Under the pieces are notes generated by a model. The model saw only the letters and a program-made list of their open reading frames with translations. It did not search any database and had not been told where the DNA came from. Shown in pieces: positions 15,413-23,832 of a stretch of DNA of 34,209 nucleotides. The position numbers were made by a program, and so were the translations under genes. The DNA is taken from positions 1-34,209 of the forward strand of contig JAKLKA010000074.1 of assembly GCA_023150915.1 (NCBI GenBank), given 5' to 3'. Numbering within the stretch: the stretch's first letter is position 1; every line of letters begins with the position of its first letter. Origin of the DNA: Polyangiaceae bacterium (lineage in GTDB: Bacteria > Myxococcota_A > Polyangia > Polyangiales > Polyangiaceae).

Positions 15413-16339
15413 CTAGAGCCCGAAGCGGCCTTTGTTCTCGGCCAAGAACTGCAGGTAGAACGCGCTCTCTTGCTGGCCCGGGATCTCGCCCGCCTCGACC
15501 GCGGCCTCGAGCGCGCGCTTGATGTCGCCCAGCTTCTTCGAGGGCGGAATGCCGAACGTGGCCATGATGTCGTTGCCCACGCCGGTGGGCAGCGGGGGCA
15601 GCTTGGCGTCTTCAGCGGCCAGGTCGGTGATGCGCGCGGCCAGCTCGTTGATGTAACCGATCCCGCGCCGCTTCTTCTCGGGGCGCTTGGTGGTGATGTC
15701 GGCGCGCGACAGGCAGAGCAGGTCGTCCAGGTGTGGCCCGATCTCGCGAGCGAAGCGCCGCACTGCGCTGTCGGTCCAGCTGCCGTCGTATTGGCTGGCG
15801 CGCAGGTGGTGCAGCACCAAGAAGCGAATGGTCGAACGCAGCTCCTCTTCCGCCGCGAACAACCGCCGCCGCCGCTCCAGCTTGTCGAACATTCGCGCGC
15901 CCACCTCGGCGTGGCCGAAGAAGTGGACCTCGCCGTGCTCGTCGATGCTGCGCGTCTTGACCTTGCCGATGTCGTGCAGCAGCGCCGCCCAGCGCACCTC
16001 GATGCGGGGCACGGCCTGACACACCACCTGCTTGGTGTGCTTCCACACGTCTTTGTGGCGCCATTCGCCGTCGCCGAACCCCACCAGCCCCTTCACCTCG
16101 GGCAAGAGCACGTCGAGCACGCCGGTGGTCAAGAGCGAATCCAGGCCCTCGTCGGCGTGCTCGCCCATCATCACGCGGTCGAGCAGCGGTCGCACGTCCG
16201 TGGTCACCAGCGGATCGAGATCACCGCTTGCCACCAGCACCACCGGGCGGCTGCTCACGCCGCGCTCGGCGAGCTCTGCGGCCCGCTCCAGCGCGTCCAT
16301 GGCGCGCGTTTTGTTCGCGAGGGTCTGCGTCTCGGTCAT
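15413..16339 (-). CDS. HD-domain phosphohydrolase related to CCA-adding enzyme
   Basis: 308 residues from ATG 16339. It contains the HD domain and part of the neck seen in class II tRNA nucleotidyltransferases, but no N-terminal nucleotidyltransferase head (no GGxVRD or DxD motif). Neck-like sequence covers about 52-88 (RVMMGEHADEGLDSLLTTGV, LPEVKGLVGFG). Metal ligands are H95 or H101 in EWRHKDVWKHT, H122-D123 in LLHDIGK, H143 in FFGHAEVG, H177/H178 in VLHH and D214 in SRADITTKR. The expected activity is metal-dependent phosphohydrolysis, perhaps of a 2',3'-cyclic or nucleotide phosphate as in the HD part of bacterial CCA enzymes. The substrate is not evident. Divergent from the EEP lipoprotein gene. 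Confidence 0.85.
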   Translation of the reverse strand: MTETQTLANKTRAMDALERAAELAERGVSSRPVVLVASGDLDPLVTTDVRPLLDRVMMGEHADEGLDSLLTTGVLDVLLPEVKGLVGFGDGEWRHKDVWKHTKQVVCQAVPRIEVRWAALLHDIGKVKTRSIDEHGEVHFFGHAEVGARMFDKLERRRRLFAAEEELRSTIRFLVLHHLRASQYDGSWTDSAVRRFAREIGPHLDDLLCLSRADITTKRPEKKRRGIGYINELAARITDLAAEDAKLPPLPTGVGNDIMATFGIPPSKKLGDIKRALEAAVEAGEIPGQQESAFYLQFLAENKGRFGL

Positions 16340-16392
16340 GGGGTCGGGCGAAGGGGTCGGCCCTTTAGCACAGTCTCGTGAGAAATGACCTT

Positions 16393-16406
16393 ACCGCGCG
16401 CGCGGT
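16393..16406. promoter_or_regulatory. 14-bp palindrome between HD and EEP genes
   Basis: ACCGCGCGCGCGGT is a perfect 14-bp palindrome in the 88-base divergent region between 16339 and 16428. It could be an operator, though alternating GC runs are easily produced by composition here. Confidence 0.25.
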
Positions 16407-16427
16407 GATGCGCCATGCTCGACCCCG

Positions 16428-17396
16428 ATGCGCCGATTCGCCGCGCTGCTCGTTCCCCTGTGCCTGGCAGCGGTCGGCTGCCCCGGCACCGAGCAGGACT
16501 TCTCCGTTCCGACCCAGGACGCCGAGCCCGGCCCGCCGGACGCCGCCACCGACATCGAGGCGGGGCCGCCCCAGCCGCTCAAGGTGATGACCTGGAACGT
16601 CAAGAACCTCTACAACGACAAGAAAGACAGCCCCGAGGTCGCCGTCGCGGACGAGACCATCCTCTCCACGACGGACTATCAGGCCAAGCTGGCGGCCATC
16701 GCCACCGTCGTCGGCGGCGTGAAGCCCGACGTCTTGATGCTGCAAGAGGTCGAGAACCAGAACGTGGTGAGCGACCTTGCCGCGAAGCTGGCCGGCTTCC
16801 CCCACCAGGCGATCACCCAGGGCAACGACCCGCGCGGCATCGACATCGCGGTGCTCTCGGCGCTGCCCTTTCAGATCGGGCCTTCACACAAAGACGAGTA
16901 CTTCAAGGCGGCGTCCGACCCCACGCAGACCTTCAAGTTCGCCCGCGACGTGCTCGAGGTGCATTTGAACGTAAACGGTCGGCACCTGGCCTTGCTGGGC
17001 ATCCACTTCAAGGCCGAAGATGGCGACCCCAAGAGCGCCCTCAAGCGCGTGGCCGAAGCCGAGCAGACCCGCAAGATCGGCACCGGCGTCCGGCTCGCAG
17101 ATCCCAACGCAGCGATCGTGGTTCTGGGCGACTTCAACTCCACCCCGGGCTCCGATCCCATGAACGCGCTGGCGGGGATCGCGCCGTTCTTGCTGTCGAG
17201 TGCGACGGCGGCGCTGCCCGCTGCGGATCGCTACAGCGTGACCTTCGGCGGAAACCCCGAATTGTTCGACGATCAGCTCTGCGACCCGGTGGCGACCAGC
17301 CTGCTCGACGCGGCCTCGGTCCAGATCGTCCACGGCGGCGCGGTGAACGCCGCCAGTGACCACGACCCCGTGGTGGCCACCTACGGCCTCAGGTAG
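16428..17396 (+). CDS. Endonuclease/exonuclease/phosphatase (EEP) family lipoprotein
   Basis: 322-residue lipoprotein; the signal peptide ends at the lipobox AVGC (C18), followed by a Pro/Asp/Ala-rich linker. From about residue 51 it has an EEP fold. Visible active-site residues are N57 in TWNVKN, the metal-binding E107 in LMLQEVE, H193 in LLGIHFKAE, D235 and N237 in LGDFNSTPGSD, and the D311-H312 pair in SDHDPVV. All core residues are present, so it is probably active on a phosphodiester or phosphoester substrate such as extracellular nucleic acid, or a lipid or inositol phosphate. The sequence does not decide between them. The lipid anchor places it in the envelope. It is followed after 107 bases by tamB on the same strand. 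Confidence 0.9.
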   Translation: MRRFAALLVPLCLAAVGCPGTEQDFSVPTQDAEPGPPDAATDIEAGPPQPLKVMTWNVKNLYNDKKDSPEVAVADETILSTTDYQAKLAAIATVVGGVKPDVLMLQEVENQNVVSDLAAKLAGFPHQAITQGNDPRGIDIAVLSALPFQIGPSHKDEYFKAASDPTQTFKFARDVLEVHLNVNGRHLALLGIHFKAEDGDPKSALKRVAEAEQTRKIGTGVRLADPNAAIVVLGDFNSTPGSDPMNALAGIAPFLLSSATAALPAADRYSVTFGGNPELFDDQLCDPVATSLLDAASVQIVHGGAVNAASDHDPVVATYGLR

Positions 17397-17413
17397 ACGG
17401 CGGGGGCTCGGTT

Positions 17414-17445
17414 TTTCGCGAGACCTGACGCGCAAGGTCGCGAAA
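17414..17445. terminator. Stem-loop between EEP and tamB genes
   Basis: TTTCGCGA (17414-17421) and TCGCGAAA (17438-17445) form an 8-bp stem over a 16-base loop, 18 bases past the EEP stop. No T-run follows, so termination is uncertain; a regulatory site for tamB is the alternative. Confidence 0.35.
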
Positions 17446-17503
17446 TGACATGCCGAACCGCCGGTAATTTGGCGCGCGCGGTACGCTTCCACGTCCAACC
17501 TGC

Positions 17504-20500
17504 ATGCCCTCGCACCGGCGCCCCATCGACTTCGGCCGCCTGCTGGCGAGGCTTTTGTGCGCCCTGTTCGCCCTGATCGGCGTGGTGCCCCTGGCGCTGG
17601 CCGTCGCGGTGCGTTCGCGACCCGTGCTCGACTGGGCCTCGCGCGAGACCTCCCGGGTGCTGCAGCAAGAGCTCGGCGTGACCGCGAGCTTCCGGGTCGA
17701 GATGCAGCTCTTGCCGCTGAAGGTGGCCTTGCACGACCTGACCGTGCCCTCGTCCGACGGCGGCGCACCCTTCTTGGTGGCCGAGAGCGCCTCCGTCCGG
17801 CCGCGCTTCTTCTCGCTCTTGGCGGGTCGGCTCGACGTGGGCGAGGTCGAGATCCAGCGGCCCAAAGCCCGCGTGGTGGTGCAGGGCGGCAAGCTGGTGA
17901 ATCTCTCGTATCGGCTTCCCGAGCGGACCGCGCCCACGCAGAAGAGCGCGCGCGCCCCGTTCGGTTCGCTGGGTGTGACCGAGGCAGAGATCGATCTCGA
18001 CGTGGACGGTCATCGGGTCACGACCGGACCGATGGACGTGGACGTGTTCACCGACCCGGGTCCAAGCTTCGAGATCGGCGTGCGCGCCGCCGAGACGCTG
18101 GTGAAGACCCCGCGCAAGGTCACGCTGGCCGCGGCCGACGGCGCGCCCAACCGGCGTGGCGAGCTCGATCGCGCGGGCGAGCGCGAGTTCACGTTCACCG
18201 CCTGGGACGAAGACGTGCTCTGCCAGCTCGACGCGCGCGTCCGGGTCGAGGGCGACAAGCTGCTGGTGCGGCGGCTGACGCTGCTGGGCGTCGCGGACCA
18301 AGACCCGGGCGAGAACACCCGCCCGGCATGCGTGGCTGAAGAAGATCCGAGCGCAGCGCGCGTGGCCCTCAGGATGTCACAGGTGCGGTTCGAGCCGCGG
18401 GCCGGACAGACCCCGCTGATCGACGGCCACGTGGTGGTGCGTGCACCGGTCAGCATCACCAACCGCTACGTGAAGATGGGCCCGCTGGCGGGCTGGGTGG
18501 CGTTTGCCGGTGACGTCCGCTGGGACGGCCGCACCAAGCTGCCCGAGCTGCGCGGCCGCGTGCGAGGCGGCGACGTGCAGATCGACGTCTACCGACTCGC
18601 CAAGAAGCTGGAGGTGGACGCAGCGCTCGAGAACGACCGCGTCGAGATCTCGCGCTTCGAGATGGGCTTCTCGGACGGCGTGATCGTGGTGAGCGACGTG
18701 CGCATCGACCCGATGGAGCCGGGCGCACCGATCACCGCGGCGCGGGTGGACGGCAACGGCGTCTCGTTCTCGACGATGATGCGTGACCTGGGCGTGACGC
18801 CCAACACCATAGTTGCCTGGGGTCTGGACAAGACTCGCGTCACCAAGATCAAGGGAACGCTTGCGCCGCTGCGGATCGACGGCGACCTGGCCGCCGAGAC
18901 CAGCAACTTCGAGATCTTCAACCGCGCCTACCACGACCCCGCCCGCAAGCACATGATCGGCGTGCGCGCCGCCAGCATTCGCAGCCGCTTCGGCGTGCGC
19001 CCCGACGCCCTCGAGTTCTACGACGTTCGCGCCAGCTTCGGAAAGAGCACGCTGGCCGCGCAGCTGGTCAGCATCGGGTTCCACAACGACATCGAAATCA
19101 AGGTCGCCAAGGGCTCGAAGATCGATCTGTCGGACGTGAGCCCGCTGGTGGACATTCCTTGGGCCGGGTCCGCCGAGCTGTCGGTGCAGATGGCGGGCAA
19201 GATGGGCGACCCACTCTTGACCGGCGACATTGCCATCGCGAAGTTCGAGTTCGGCGGCTTCCCGCTGGGCGACATCAAGAGCGGCAAGGTTCGCTTCCGC
19301 CCGCTGGTGGTCGACTTCTTCGACGTGCACGGCAAGAAGGGCAAGAGCGACTTCGTGATTTCCACCGGTCGCCTCGACTTCGACAGCGGTTCCACGGTGA
19401 TCGCGGACGGAACCCTGCAGGCCGAGCGCTTCGACGTTCGGGACTTCTTGGCGATGTTCTCGTTCGATCAAGACCCGCGCTTCGATCCGATCTTCGGCCA
19501 GGGCAAGGTCGATGCTCGCGTCCACTATGACCTGGGCGGCCGCAAAGACCGCTGTGGTGGGGGCCTGCTCAGCGTGCTCGCGCGCGTGGACATGAAGAAC
19601 CTGGATCTGTTCGAAGAAAAGTACGATTCGGGGCGCGCCGACTTCGACTTCCGCTGGGTCGACCGCGACGCCAGCTACTTGGGCATCGAGATGGACGTGC
19701 CCAGCATCACCCTCACCAAGGGCACGGGCACCGTGCTCGGGTCGCTCAGCATGCGTCAGGGGGGCGTGGTGCGCGGCAACCTGGTCGGGACCTCGGTTCC
19801 GCTCGCGAAGATCGACAGCTTCGGCACCCTGGGTGCGCTGCTCGACGCCCGCGGCAGCGGCATCGCAGAGGTAGAGGGCACGGTGGACGAGCTGGCGTTC
19901 ACCAGCCACCTGCGCGTGTCGCCGATGCGCGTCGGCAGCCAGACGCTGCCTGCCTCCGACCTGTCGGTCACGCTTCGGCCGGTCAAGCGCCCGCTGAAGG
20001 TCGTCGGGCGCTCGCGCTGCGGTGGGCTGGTCACGGCGCCGTTCGATCGCGCCGAGTGGGAGTCCGATCCGGTGGCCGGCGTCTTCCACGTGGGCGGAAA
20101 GATGTTCGGCGGCCAGATCGGCCTCGACGATCTGCGCGTGACGCGCCAGCGCAAGAAGACCGCGAAGGGGGCCATCGCCTTCAAGGATCTCGACATCGGC
20201 GCCTTCGCCGAGCTGTCGCCGGCGGCCGGGTCGGCCAAGACCACCGGCAAGCTGAGCGGAAAGATGGCCATCGACGAGCTCGCGCTCGATCGGCCCAGCG
20301 CCGCCCGAGGCTCGCTCAGCATCGAGCGCATGACGCTGGGGCGCGGGGGGCTCGAGGCAGAGGTCTTGCCGGGCTCGAAGCCCATCGCGCTCGGCGACGG
20401 CAAGCTGGCCTTCCCCGCCCTGGCGCTGGCGATCCGCACCCCCAGCCGGCAAGAGAGCGTGTTCGACGTGAAGGGCAGCGTCGGCGACCTGGGGAAGACC

Positions 20501-21937
20501 TCTACCGTCGATGCTTCGCTCACGCTGCGACCGATGGATCTCGAGAAGCTCTCGGGCGCACTTCCCCGGGTGCAGAGCGTGAAGGGCAAGCTGGCCGGTG
20601 GGCTGAAGGTCACCGGTCCGGCGGCCGCGCTGCGCTATCAGGGCGGCTTCGACCTCGACGGCGGTGAGCTGCAGCTTCGCGGTTTCTCGCCCATCACCGA
20701 CGTGAGGGTCTCGCTTCTCGTCGACAACGACGAGCTGCGATTGACTCGGGGCTCGGCCAAGGTCGGCAGCGGGTCGCTGGCCGTAAGCGGCAGCGCGCCC
20801 CTCAAGGGCTTTCAGCTCGGAACGCTGACCGGGCTGATCCGTGCTCGCGACATCGCGTTACCCCTGGCCGAAGGGGTGAAGGGCAGTGTGGACGGCGACC
20901 TGGCCATCAAGTGGGAACCCGCCGCCTCGGACGCGGTGGAGCGCACGTTGCCGCGACTGACTGGCAACGTCTTGCTGAAATCGTTCGAGTACACCCGACC
21001 GGTGGTGATGACCGCCGACATTGCCACCTTGGCCCAGCGTGGCAAGCGCACCACCTTCGAGGCCTACGATCCGGCTGACGACTTCCTGGATTTCGACGTC
21101 ACGCTCAAGAGCGACCGCGCGCTCAAGCTGCGCAACAACCTGATCGAAGCCGAGCTCTTGCTCGAGCCCGAGGGGCTGACGCTGGCGGGCACCAACCAGC
21201 GCTTCGGGTTGCGCGGCGAGGTGAAGCTCAAGCAGGGCGGGACCATCAAGCTGCGCCGCAACGAGTTCGAGATCCGTCAGGGCGTGGTGCGTTTCGACGA
21301 CGTCACGCGCATCGCGCCCCAGGTGGACGTGACGGCGGTCACCGAGTACCGGCGGTACAGCGAGTCCAGCTCGGCCGACAAGGGCGGGTCCGCCGCACCC
21401 ACCGGCGGCTCGGCTCAGGGCGGCACCGCCGCCCAGGGCGGGCGCTGGCGCATCGCGATGCGCGCCCACGGCGACGCCGACAAGCTGGCCATCGACCTGA
21501 CCAGCGACCCCGCGCTGGCGCAAGACGACATCTTCTTGCTGCTCACCGTGGGGCTGACGCGCGCAGAGCTGGATCAGGCCCAGAGCGCCAGCGTGGGCGA
21601 GTCGGTGGCGCTCGAGGCCCTGGGCACGCTGAGCGGCGCCGATCGCGCGGTGGCCGAGGCGCTGCCGCTGATCGACGAGTTCCGCTTCGGCAGCGCGTAT
21701 TCGTCACGCACGGGCCGCACCGAGCCCACCGTCACCATCGGCAAACGCCTGGCCGAGCGCATTCGCGCCAACGTGACCAGCGGCCTGGCCGAGTCTCGCG
21801 AGATCCGCTCGAACCTGGAGTGGCGCTTGAACAACCGCGTCAGCCTCGAAGGCTCGTACGACAACGTGAACGACATCTCGAGCTCTTCGCTGGGCAACCT
21901 GGGCGCCGACATACGCTGGCGGCTCGAGTTCGAGTGA
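17504..21937 (+). CDS. tamB: Translocation/assembly module protein TamB
   Basis: 1477-residue AsmA-like/TamB protein, thought to bridge inner and outer membranes and to move phospholipid or help outer-membrane protein assembly. A signal-anchor helix lies at about 12-36 (LLARLLCALFALIGVVPLALA). The long middle is repetitive beta structure with phrases such as VDVFTDPGP, IDGDLAAETSNFEI, KIDLSDVSPLVDIPW and GKLAGGLKVTGPAAALRYQG, as expected for a hydrophobic beta-groove. The C-terminal DUF490 domain is recognised by LKLRNNLIEAELLLEPEGL, the SDPALAQDDIFLLLTVGLT segment and the final strands (EWRLNNRVSLEGSY, LGADIRWRLEFE). A low-complexity Gly/Ser/Ala insert (about 1290-1310) interrupts that domain. 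No tamA lies in the window. Convergent with the ABC ATPase gene with a 3-base gap. Confidence 0.93.
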   Translation: MPSHRRPIDFGRLLARLLCALFALIGVVPLALAVAVRSRPVLDWASRETSRVLQQELGVTASFRVEMQLLPLKVALHDLTVPSSDGGAPFLVAESASVRPRFFSLLAGRLDVGEVEIQRPKARVVVQGGKLVNLSYRLPERTAPTQKSARAPFGSLGVTEAEIDLDVDGHRVTTGPMDVDVFTDPGPSFEIGVRAAETLVKTPRKVTLAAADGAPNRRGELDRAGEREFTFTAWDEDVLCQLDARVRVEGDKLLVRRLTLLGVADQDPGENTRPACVAEEDPSAARVALRMSQVRFEPRAGQTPLIDGHVVVRAPVSITNRYVKMGPLAGWVAFAGDVRWDGRTKLPELRGRVRGGDVQIDVYRLAKKLEVDAALENDRVEISRFEMGFSDGVIVVSDVRIDPMEPGAPITAARVDGNGVSFSTMMRDLGVTPNTIVAWGLDKTRVTKIKGTLAPLRIDGDLAAETSNFEIFNRAYHDPARKHMIGVRAASIRSRFGVRPDALEFYDVRASFGKSTLAAQLVSIGFHNDIEIKVAKGSKIDLSDVSPLVDIPWAGSAELSVQMAGKMGDPLLTGDIAIAKFEFGGFPLGDIKSGKVRFRPLVVDFFDVHGKKGKSDFVISTGRLDFDSGSTVIADGTLQAERFDVRDFLAMFSFDQDPRFDPIFGQGKVDARVHYDLGGRKDRCGGGLLSVLARVDMKNLDLFEEKYDSGRADFDFRWVDRDASYLGIEMDVPSITLTKGTGTVLGSLSMRQGGVVRGNLVGTSVPLAKIDSFGTLGALLDARGSGIAEVEGTVDELAFTSHLRVSPMRVGSQTLPASDLSVTLRPVKRPLKVVGRSRCGGLVTAPFDRAEWESDPVAGVFHVGGKMFGGQIGLDDLRVTRQRKKTAKGAIAFKDLDIGAFAELSPAAGSAKTTGKLSGKMAIDELALDRPSAARGSLSIERMTLGRGGLEAEVLPGSKPIALGDGKLAFPALALAIRTPSRQESVFDVKGSVGDLGKTSTVDASLTLRPMDLEKLSGALPRVQSVKGKLAGGLKVTGPAAALRYQGGFDLDGGELQLRGFSPITDVRVSLLVDNDELRLTRGSAKVGSGSLAVSGSAPLKGFQLGTLTGLIRARDIALPLAEGVKGSVDGDLAIKWEPAASDAVERTLPRLTGNVLLKSFEYTRPVVMTADIATLAQRGKRTTFEAYDPADDFLDFDVTLKSDRALKLRNNLIEAELLLEPEGLTLAGTNQRFGLRGEVKLKQGGTIKLRRNEFEIRQGVVRFDDVTRIAPQVDVTAVTEYRRYSESSSADKGGSAAPTGGSAQGGTAAQGGRWRIAMRAHGDADKLAIDLTSDPALAQDDIFLLLTVGLTRAELDQAQSASVGESVALEALGTLSGADRAVAEALPLIDEFRFGSAYSSRTGRTEPTVTIGKRLAERIRANVTSGLAESREIRSNLEWRLNNRVSLEGSYDNVNDISSSSLGNLGADIRWRLEFE

Positions 21938-21940
21938 CGC

Positions 21941-22618
21941 TCAGTGTGGCCTGAGCCGACCATCTTCCATCTCGTAGAGTACGTCGAACACGTCGAGCGC
22001 GCGGTGATCGTGGGTGACCACCAGCACGGCGGCGCCGCGCTCGTGGGCCACCTTCCGGAACAGCTCCATCACCGCGCGGCTGCGCACGCTGTCCAGCGCC
22101 GCCGTGGGCTCGTCGGCCAGGATCAGCGAGGGCTCGTTGGCCAGGGCGCGCGCGATCGCCACGCGCTGCTGCTCGCCACCGCTCAGCGTCTCGGGGTACG
22201 CCGACTGGCGGTGGGTCACGTCCAGGTAGGCCAGCAAGTCCAGCGCGCGTCTCCGACCGTCGGCCTTGCCGCCCAGCTCGCACGCCACCTCGACGTTCTC
22301 ACGTGCGTTCAAGAACGAGACCAGATTCGCCTTCTGGAACACGAAGCCCAGGTGCAGCCGCCGAAGGCGTGACACGTCGGTGAGCGCTACGCCGTCCTTC
22401 ACCACCGGGCGACCGTCGAAGATCACCTCACCCGCGTCCGGCAGCGAGACCAAGCCCAGGGCCTTGACCAGCGTCGACTTGCCGGCGCCACTCGGGCCGA
22501 GCAGCGCGGCCACGGTCCCTCGCTCCAGCGCCAGGCTCACGTCTGCCAGCGCCGTCACCTGGGCGGTCCCGTCGCCGTAGGTCTTGCCGAGCCCGATCGC
22601 TTCCACCGCGTTGCCCAT
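21941..22618 (-). CDS. ABC exporter ATP-binding protein (LolD/MacB/DevA type)
   Basis: 225-residue ATPase of the three-gene exporter. ATG 22618 lies 2 bases after the permease stop; longer frames upstream are shadows of the permease. Walker A is GPSGAGKST, the Q-loop is VFQKANL, the signature [16 protein letters not shown], Walker [13 protein letters not shown] and the H-loop VVTHDHRAL. The [14 protein letters not shown] form with FQ..NL is typical of ATPases that drive FtsX/MacB-type permeases extracting lipids, lipoproteins, peptides or glycolipids from the membrane. Gene order fusion protein-permease-ATPase is that of devBCA. The gene is probably controlled by the TetR protein encoded divergently at the other end of the operon. 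Confidence 0.95.
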   Translation of the reverse strand: MGNAVEAIGLGKTYGDGTAQVTALADVSLALERGTVAALLGPSGAGKSTLVKALGLVSLPDAGEVIFDGRPVVKDGVALTDVSRLRRLHLGFVFQKANLVSFLNARENVEVACELGGKADGRRRALDLLAYLDVTHRQSAYPETLSGGEQQRVAIARALANEPSLILADEPTAALDSVRSRAVMELFRKVAHERGAAVLVVTHDHRALDVFDVLYEMEDGRLRPH

Positions 22619-22620
22619 GG

Positions 22621-23832
22621 TCAGCCCTCCAGCGCGCGACTTGGGTCGACGCGCATCACGTGGGCCAGCCCGAGCACGCTCGCCAAGCTGACCACCACGA
22701 ACACCACGGCAGGTGCCGCCACCGCGATCAGCTCGGTGATCACCACCCGCCGCGGGAAGGCCGGATACACCACCTGGCCCAGGGCGAACGCGATGGCATA
22801 GGCCAAGACGCCGAGCAACCACGACTGCTGCAGCACCATCCCCAGCAGCCTGGGCTTCGGCGCGCCCATCAGCTTCAAGATGGCCAGGTCGTGGGTCTTC
22901 TCGAGCGTCAGGTTGTAGATCACCATCGCCACGATCACCGTCGCGGTCAGGGTCAAGATCAGCGTGAAGAGCCCGATCTGCATCCGCGCCCGCGCCACCA
23001 CGCCGCCCAGCAAGAGGTCCTCTTCCTGGGCCTGCGAGTAGACCGAGATGTCGCCCCACGAAGCCAGCGTGTGGCGGACCTCGTCCACGCGTTGCGGGTC
23101 GGCCTCGATCAGCACGGCAGCCAGCGGCGGCGCTGCCAGCGCCGGCGCGCGCCAGCGCGAGTCCAGCGCCAGATCCTCCAGCGCGGGCTGGCCACGACCC
23201 AGGTCCGTGCGGCGCAGTCGTTCGGCGACCCGTTGCCGCTCCAGGGTGATGGCCTCGGCGGGCTGCTCGGCGGCGACCTGGTGCGAGTCCGCCACGGTCA
23301 TGAACGCCACCGAATCCCCGCCCGAGGTCAGCGCGTTCTTGGTCAGCCCGACGATGCGATAGGGCTCGTCGGCCAGCACCAGCGTCTCGCCCACGTCGAG
23401 CCCCAGCGAAGCGTCGACCACCATCTCGCCGTGCGGCTGTGACAGCGGGCGCCCCCGCACCAGCGAGAGCGACGCCCCGGTGTCGTCGGGCCAGCTCAGG
23501 CCCACCAGCGCGATGCGCATCACGCTGCCGGCGTGCTCGCGTTGGATCAGCTGATAGGTGTAGGCGCGAGCGCGGCGCACGCCGGGCACCGCCGCCGCGC
23601 GCGCCTCGATGCTGGGATCCACCCGCGAAGCCTCGGCGAACGGCCCACGGGTGTCGCGCTGCACGATCCACAGGTCGGCGCCCACGGCCCGCGTCAAGAG
23701 CGTCGCGTCGTCGACCATGCCGGCATAGATGCCCTGCATGGCGACCACCACGCTGACCAAGAGGCCGATGCCCGCAGCGGTGCCCACGAAGCGCGCCAGG
23801 TGGCGGCGGACGTCGCGCAGCGCGAGGTTCAC
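22621..23832 (-). CDS. FtsX/MacB-type ABC permease (DevC-like)
   Basis: 403 residues from GTG 23832, whose GTGA overlaps the TGA of the fusion-protein gene. Topology is that of DevC/MacB: one N-terminal helix (about 14-36, GTAAGIGLLVSVVVAMQGIYAG), a periplasmic domain of about 230 residues (VGADLWIVQRDTRGPFAEAS, YQLIQREHAGSVMRIALVG), then three helices making the FtsX domain (IGLFTLILTLTATVIVAMVIY; LLGVLAYAIAFALGQVVYP; VVFVVVSLASVLGLAHVMRV). The coupling-helix region LEKTHDLAILKLMGAPKPRL is characteristic. It forms a tripartite efflux assembly with the fusion protein and the ATPase. No TolC-like outer-membrane channel is encoded in the window. Confidence 0.92.
   Translation of the reverse strand: MNLALRDVRRHLARFVGTAAGIGLLVSVVVAMQGIYAGMVDDATLLTRAVGADLWIVQRDTRGPFAEASRVDPSIEARAAAVPGVRRARAYTYQLIQREHAGSVMRIALVGLSWPDDTGASLSLVRGRPLSQPHGEMVVDASLGLDVGETLVLADEPYRIVGLTKNALTSGGDSVAFMTVADSHQVAAEQPAEAITLERQRVAERLRRTDLGRGQPALEDLALDSRWRAPALAAPPLAAVLIEADPQRVDEVRHTLASWGDISVYSQAQEEDLLLGGVVARARMQIGLFTLILTLTATVIVAMVIYNLTLEKTHDLAILKLMGAPKPRLLGMVLQQSWLLGVLAYAIAFALGQVVYPAFPRRVVITELIAVAAPAVVFVVVSLASVLGLAHVMRVDPSRALEG

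Noticed and set aside
18377..20452. Minus-strand open frame of 691 codons
   Set aside because: Antisense shadow of tamB with no recognisable domain.
21941..23671. Longer minus-strand frame giving a 576-codon ABC protein
   Set aside because: The first 350 codons lie out of frame across the permease gene; the ATPase begins at ATG 22618.
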